A stretch of 64,000 nucleotides of DNA from Candidatus Rokuibacteriota bacterium (GTDB lineage: Bacteria > Methylomirabilota > Methylomirabilia > Rokubacteriales > CSP1-6). The notes beneath the pieces were generated by a model, which saw only the letters and a program-made list of their open reading frames with translations, made no database searches and was not told the origin of the DNA. A program made the translations under genes and the position numbers. Location of the stretch: assembly GCA_003221515.1 (NCBI GenBank), contig QHSI01000127.1, forward strand, positions 1 through 64,000. The letters run 5' to 3'. Positions 60,864-64,000 of this stretch are shown here, piece after piece (the first letter of the stretch is position 1; every line of letters begins with the position of its first letter).

Positions 60864-61835
60864 ATGGACCCATTCGCGATCCCCTCGACGTTCACGACGA
60901 CGTTCGCGCTCGAGTACGGCGTCTCCGAGGTCGACATGCGGCGCCTCTACGAGAACGCCAAGCGCGACCAGTGGAACGCGACCCGGGACATCCCGTGGGC
61001 GGACGCACCTTCCCCCGATGGCCGTGTGATCGCCGACGAGCTCGTCGATATCTACGGCAGCCCGCTCTGGGATCGGCTGCCCGAGGCCGATCGCGTGGCG
61101 TTGAACCGCCACGTCGCCGCGTGGCGCCTCTCGGTGCTCATGCATGGCGAGCAGGGCGCGATGCTCGCCTGCAGCCAGATGGTGGATATCGTGCAGGGCG
61201 CCGACGCGAAGTTCTTCCAGGCGACGCAGGTGATGGACGAAGCCCGGCACAACGAGGTTCTCAGCCGCTACATCACCGATCGCCTCGACGGCCTCAAGTA
61301 CCCGATGCCGGCCAACGAGCGCGACATCTTCGACTCGATCCTGTCGGAGAGCCGCTGGTACCTCAAGACGATCGCCCTGCAGCTGGTGGCCGAGACCTTC
61401 GCGGTGTCGCTGTTCAAGATGATGAGCGAGAGTGCGCGCGACCCGGTCCTCGGCACGGTCTGCAAGCGCATCCTGCAGGACGAGTCGCGCCACATGGGGT
61501 TCGGCATGCTGTCGCTGCCGAAGGTCGTGAGCGAGGCGTCCGAGGCGGAGCGCCGCGAGCTCGAGGATTACACGTGCTTCGCCCTGGAGAAGACGCTGCT
61601 GGGGTTCTTCCCGCTGGAGGCGTACCAGGACGCGGGGTTCAGCCCGGCCCAGATCGACGAGGCCAAGCGCTACCGGCGCGAGACAGCGGCTTCCAACGAC
61701 TACGCGCCCTTCCGCAAGTACTTCAAGCGCGACCTGCACGGGTCGATGGTCGCCAACCTGGCACGCCTCGGCCTCCTCACCGACCGCGTGCGGCCACGCC
61801 TCCAAAAGCTCGGCGTCACGCTGCCGGCGAGCTGA
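60864..61835 (+). CDS. Ferritin-like di-iron enzyme (R2-like oxidase/oxygenase family)
   Basis: 323 residues. A complete carboxylate-bridged di-iron set is visible: E96 (MHGEQGAM), E126/H129 (MDEARHNE), E177 (AETFAVS) and E207/H210 (QDESRHMG). The upstream motif LYENAKRDQWNATRDIPW is shared with a family of ferritin-like proteins related to ribonucleotide reductase R2. The R2 radical tyrosine context is not evident, and the gene is far from nrdJ (class II, needing no R2), so an oxygenase or oxidase acting on a small organic substrate is likelier. Its C-terminus overlaps the convergent SRPBCC gene by 20 bases. Confidence 0.85.
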   Translation: MDPFAIPSTFTTTFALEYGVSEVDMRRLYENAKRDQWNATRDIPWADAPSPDGRVIADELVDIYGSPLWDRLPEADRVALNRHVAAWRLSVLMHGEQGAMLACSQMVDIVQGADAKFFQATQVMDEARHNEVLSRYITDRLDGLKYPMPANERDIFDSILSESRWYLKTIALQLVAETFAVSLFKMMSESARDPVLGTVCKRILQDESRHMGFGMLSLPKVVSEASEAERRELEDYTCFALEKTLLGFFPLEAYQDAGFSPAQIDEAKRYRRETAASNDYAPFRKYFKRDLHGSMVANLARLGLLTDRVRPRLQKLGVTLPAS

Positions 61836-62286
61836 CCGACCCGATCAGCGCCTCGAGTCGTCGCGTCCGATAGCGCCACATCGCCGCCAGCTGGCGGCCG
61901 ACCAGCAACGCGTGCGCCACACGGCCGATCGGCCCGAGCGGGAGCCGGTAGGTCACCCGGTCCTCCATCCACGTCCCACCGTCGCCTTCCAGGAACCGAT
62001 GCCGATGCTCCCACCGCGCGTAGGGCCCTCGCACCTGGACGTCGACGAAACGGTAGGGCGGATCCCATTCGCGAATGAAGACGCGCCAGCCCACCGGGAT
62101 GCCGAGCCACGACATCCGCAGATCGAGCACGTCCCCGGCCGAGAGCACGTCGGGCGCGGTGAGCACCCGCAGATGGAACGAGGGCGGCGTGATCCGCACG
62201 AGGTTCGCGGGATCGGCGAAGAACTCGAAGACTTCGGGACGCGCCCCGGCGAGCCACACGCGCGACTCGAAGACGTAGTCGGCCAT
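61816..62286 (-). CDS. SRPBCC-family (START-like) protein
   Basis: 156 residues. The pattern is that of the polyketide cyclase/START-like fold: first strand and helix FESRVWLAGARPEVFEFFAD, PANLVRITPPSFHLRV, then strands ending in GGTWMEDRVTYRLPLGPIG and a long C-terminal helix. Such proteins bind hydrophobic ligands in a cavity. ATG at 62286 gives MADYVFESR. It lies divergent to the EamA gene, with about 23 bases between starts. Confidence 0.85.
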   Translation of the reverse strand: MADYVFESRVWLAGARPEVFEFFADPANLVRITPPSFHLRVLTAPDVLSAGDVLDLRMSWLGIPVGWRVFIREWDPPYRFVDVQVRGPYARWEHRHRFLEGDGGTWMEDRVTYRLPLGPIGRVAHALLVGRQLAAMWRYRTRRLEALIGSVSSPAA

Positions 62287-62309
62287 GACGCGCCGGCTAT
62301 CATAGGCAG

Positions 62310-63239
62310 GTGCCCGGAACGAGTCAAACGCGTGCCTACGTCGCGCTCCTCCTGAGCGTGGCGCTCTGGGGCAGCTATCCGGCCACCGCGAAGCTCGCGC
62401 TCGTCGACTTCCCGCCCTTCTTCCTGGCCGCCGTCCGCTGCACGCTCGCGTCCTGTTTCCTGCTGATGCTCCTGGCTCGCTCGTCGAGCGACACCATCCG
62501 TGGACTCGGGCCAGGTGCCGCGGGAGTCTTCCTCGTTCTCGGCGCCGCCGGCATCTGGGGGTCGATGCAGTTCACGTACCTGGCGATCTACTACACGACC
62601 GCCGGCAACGCGGTCATCCTCCAGGCGGTGACGCCCGTGGTGGTGGCGCTCTTCGCGCGCGTCTACCTCGGCGAGCGGCTGCGCCGGGTCCAGTGGCTCG
62701 GCGTCAGTGCGTCGGTCTTCGGTGTGCTGCTGGTCATCACCCGTGGCCGCCTGGCGTTGCTCGAGCCCGCGGACCTGCACGTCGGGGACTTCATCACGCT
62801 GGCGTCACTGTGCAGCTGGGCCGTCTACACCGTCTACGGCAAGCGCGTCCTCGCGTCGTACTCTCCGCTGCTCGCGACGACCGCCGCGTACGTCATGGGC
62901 ACGTTGCTGATCCTGCCGACCGCCATGGTGGTGGCGCCGCTGTTTCCTACGCCGCGGCTCGGATCGCTCACCGCATGGGCGGTCGTCGTCTATCAGGGAG
63001 TTCTGGGCGCGGTCGCGCACATCTGGTGGTACCGGGCGGTCCAGATCGTGGGACCGAGTCAGGCCGCGATCTTCACCAACCTCCAGCCGATCGTCGGCAT
63101 CGTCCTCGCGCCGCTCCTGGTGGGCGAGCGCATCGGCCTCTGGCAAATCCTCGGCACCGCCTGCGTCTTGGTGGGCGTCGGCCTCACCACCCGCGCCCAC
63201 CTCCGACCCGCCTCCCCAGAAAACAAAGACCCTCACTGA
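62310..63239 (+). CDS. EamA-family (drug/metabolite) transporter
   Basis: 309 residues, ten membrane helices in two EamA halves; LLSVALWGSYPATAKLALVD opens the first half and SLCSWAVYTVYGKRVLASYS the second, and the helix-4 region FTYLAIYYTTAGNAVILQAV is characteristic. Likely exports or exchanges a metabolite. GTG at 62310 is the start. The remnant of a peroxiredoxin gene converges on it. Confidence 0.92.
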   Translation: MPGTSQTRAYVALLLSVALWGSYPATAKLALVDFPPFFLAAVRCTLASCFLLMLLARSSSDTIRGLGPGAAGVFLVLGAAGIWGSMQFTYLAIYYTTAGNAVILQAVTPVVVALFARVYLGERLRRVQWLGVSASVFGVLLVITRGRLALLEPADLHVGDFITLASLCSWAVYTVYGKRVLASYSPLLATTAAYVMGTLLILPTAMVVAPLFPTPRLGSLTAWAVVVYQGVLGAVAHIWWYRAVQIVGPSQAAIFTNLQPIVGIVLAPLLVGERIGLWQILGTACVLVGVGLTTRAHLRPASPENKDPH

Positions 63240-63299
63240 GCAGGCGCGGCGGGAACAGAGCGCCAGAGACGGAGCCGGCTGCGAAATCGAGAAGGCGCA

Positions 63300-63506
63300 C
63301 TGGGTATTGGCCGCCTGAAAGTCGCTGACGCGCTTGTCGAAGGCAGGCATGCACTTGCTTCAGCCGGATGTCCAGTCCAGCGGATAGAAGAGAATGACCA
63401 CGTTCTTTCCGCGGAAGTCGCTCAGGCTGACGTCCTTCAGTCCGATGGTCTTAAGCCTAAAGCCCGGCGCGGAATCGCCGACGTTGAGTGTGTGGCTGTC
63501 GGTCAC
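63300..63506 (-). pseudogene. Peroxiredoxin remnant with in-frame TGA at the peroxidatic cysteine position
   Basis: GTG at 63506 overlaps the stop of the metallo-beta-lactamase-fold gene (GTGA) and has GGAGG upstream. The first 48 residues are a normal AhpC/TSA (Bcp-like) N-terminus: LNVGDSAPGFRLKTIGLKDV, SLSDFRGKNVVILFYPLDWT, SG. The next codon is TGA (63362-63360), exactly where T-P-G-C or W-T-x-x-C has the peroxidatic Cys. The same frame then continues with SKCMPAFDKRVSDFQAANTQ, again true peroxiredoxin sequence, before homology stops near 63300; the remaining two thirds (VLGVSVDS-like region onward) is missing. Either a truncated selenoprotein (TGA as selenocysteine) or a decayed gene. 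A weak hairpin (63354-63351 with 63333-63330) lies after the TGA. Confidence 0.75.
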
Positions 63507-64000
63507 TCCCTGGAGCCTCCCTTCGCGAATGTTCGCGGTGCGGGAGAGGTCATCTTCGCACGCGGGGCCGCGGCCGACGCCGGCGGCTTGCGCGCCGCGG
63601 CCCACGCGAGGTTGCGCCGGCTCTCCAGCGGCGTCTCCGGCAGCCCCAGATGTGCGGCGGCGGTGACGACGCGCTTGGTTTCCCAGAGTCGCGCGAACCG
63701 GTCGGCGGCTCGCGCGTCGCGAAGCGCGTGATGGTCCATGATGACGCGGCAGCCCGTCGTCTCGACCACGCGCAGCAGGTGGTCGATGGAGCGCTCGATC
63801 GGGTCGCGCCCGAGCTCGCGCTCGAGATATGACGGCGCGCCCGACAGATACAGGAGCGTCGGCCGCTGGTGGATGACGTACGCGGCGGACACCGCCGACG
63901 CGGGTCCCTGGAGGTCCGAGGCGAAGACGAAGCGCTCACGCTCCGCCGGGTCGACGATCGTCAGCGCGACGACCGACCCGAAGGGCGTGCCGTCGACGCC
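63503..64000 (-). CDS. Metallo-beta-lactamase-fold protein, UPF0282-like, N-terminus outside the window
   Basis: About 165 codons are visible, open to the window edge. Seen motifs are FGSVVALTIVDPAERERFVF, ASDLQGPASAV, LLYLSGAPSYLERELG, GCRVIMDHHALRDARAADRF and VTAAAHLGLPE, which recall the C-terminal half of UPF0282-type predicted hydrolases (Asp-Leu/Val-Gln-Gly-Pro and Asp-His-His motifs). The tail is basic and Ala/Pro rich. The stop is shared with the start of the peroxiredoxin remnant (GTGA), so these two were an operon. The exact enzymatic role is unknown. Confidence 0.6.
   Translation of the reverse strand, partial: GVDGTPFGSVVALTIVDPAERERFVFASDLQGPASAVSAAYVIHQRPTLLYLSGAPSYLERELGRDPIERSIDHLLRVVETTGCRVIMDHHALRDARAADRFARLWETKRVVTAAAHLGLPETPLESRRNLAWAAARKPPASAAAPRAKMTSPAPRTFAKGGSRE

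Noticed and set aside
60864-61835. Ribonucleotide reductase R2 subunit
   Set aside because: The di-iron ligands match, but the R2 tyrosine context is not evident, no class I large subunit is present, and the only reductase in view is class II.

Overview
This 64 kb window is a dense, high-GC bacterial chromosome segment with almost no non-coding DNA: no gap exceeds about 255 bases, and no rRNA, tRNA, IS element, prophage or CRISPR array was seen. The organism is a diderm that makes LPS, shown by lptA, lptB, lptC, lptE, kdsA, kdsD, a TolC-type outer membrane channel and tripartite efflux. It has sigma-54 and a cobalamin-dependent (class II) ribonucleotide reductase, and it carries many uptake ABC transporters beside degradative enzymes. 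This fits the uncultivated soil/subsurface lineage Candidatus Rokubacteria (Methylomirabilota). That placement is inference from gene content and composition, not from a phylogeny; an acidobacterial or deltaproteobacterial-grade relative is not excluded.

Layout. 1-7656 (+): an M28 peptidase cut by the window edge, a peptide-type ABC substrate-binding protein with two permeases (no ATPases in view), an isocitrate lyase/PEP mutase-family enzyme, a Rieske oxygenase and a HicB-like protein; this looks catabolic. 7713-29005 (-): a long housekeeping run. In transcription order it is murJ, xerD, a CCA-adding/poly(A) polymerase-type enzyme, pyrG, kdsA, kdsD, then lptC-lptA-lptB-rpoN-rapZ, a GH57 glucanotransferase with a phosphosugar isomerase, metK-ahcY, a UPF0182 membrane protein and a D-2-hydroxyacid dehydrogenase. 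29146-39860: divergent rpsT, then (-) HNH protein, uvrB, uvrC, a small exported protein, leuS, lptE, holA and a ceramidase-like protein. 39902-45596 (-): Ppx/GppA, cytochrome c, an NCS2-type permease, a small unknown protein and nrdJ. 45800-50819 (+): tolC, a MacA-like adaptor, a LolD/MacB-like ATPase and an FtsX-like permease, forming a tripartite efflux pump. 51072-53650: a basic-repeat protein, a DUF4149-like membrane protein, a TPR protein and endonuclease III. 53661-59812 (-): a BMP-type ABC importer interleaved with two cysteine hydrolases, one closely resembling biuret amidohydrolase. 59951-64000: endonuclease IV, a di-iron ferritin-like enzyme, an SRPBCC protein, an EamA transporter, a broken peroxiredoxin with in-frame TGA, and a partial metallo-beta-lactamase-fold protein.

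Genes are heavily coupled: at least eleven junctions share a GTGA overlap, where GTG starts one gene and TGA ends the previous one. The most unusual signals are (i) a peroxiredoxin remnant whose in-frame TGA falls exactly where the peroxidatic cysteine belongs; (ii) a roughly 60-bp dispersed repeat at three loci, always upstream of a gene and always in the same orientation relative to it; (iii) a 39-bp-stem inverted repeat after the efflux permease; (iv) the importer plus biuret-hydrolase-like cluster; (v) an intrinsic terminator lying inside the first codons of ppx; and (vi) candidate NrdR control of nrdJ.
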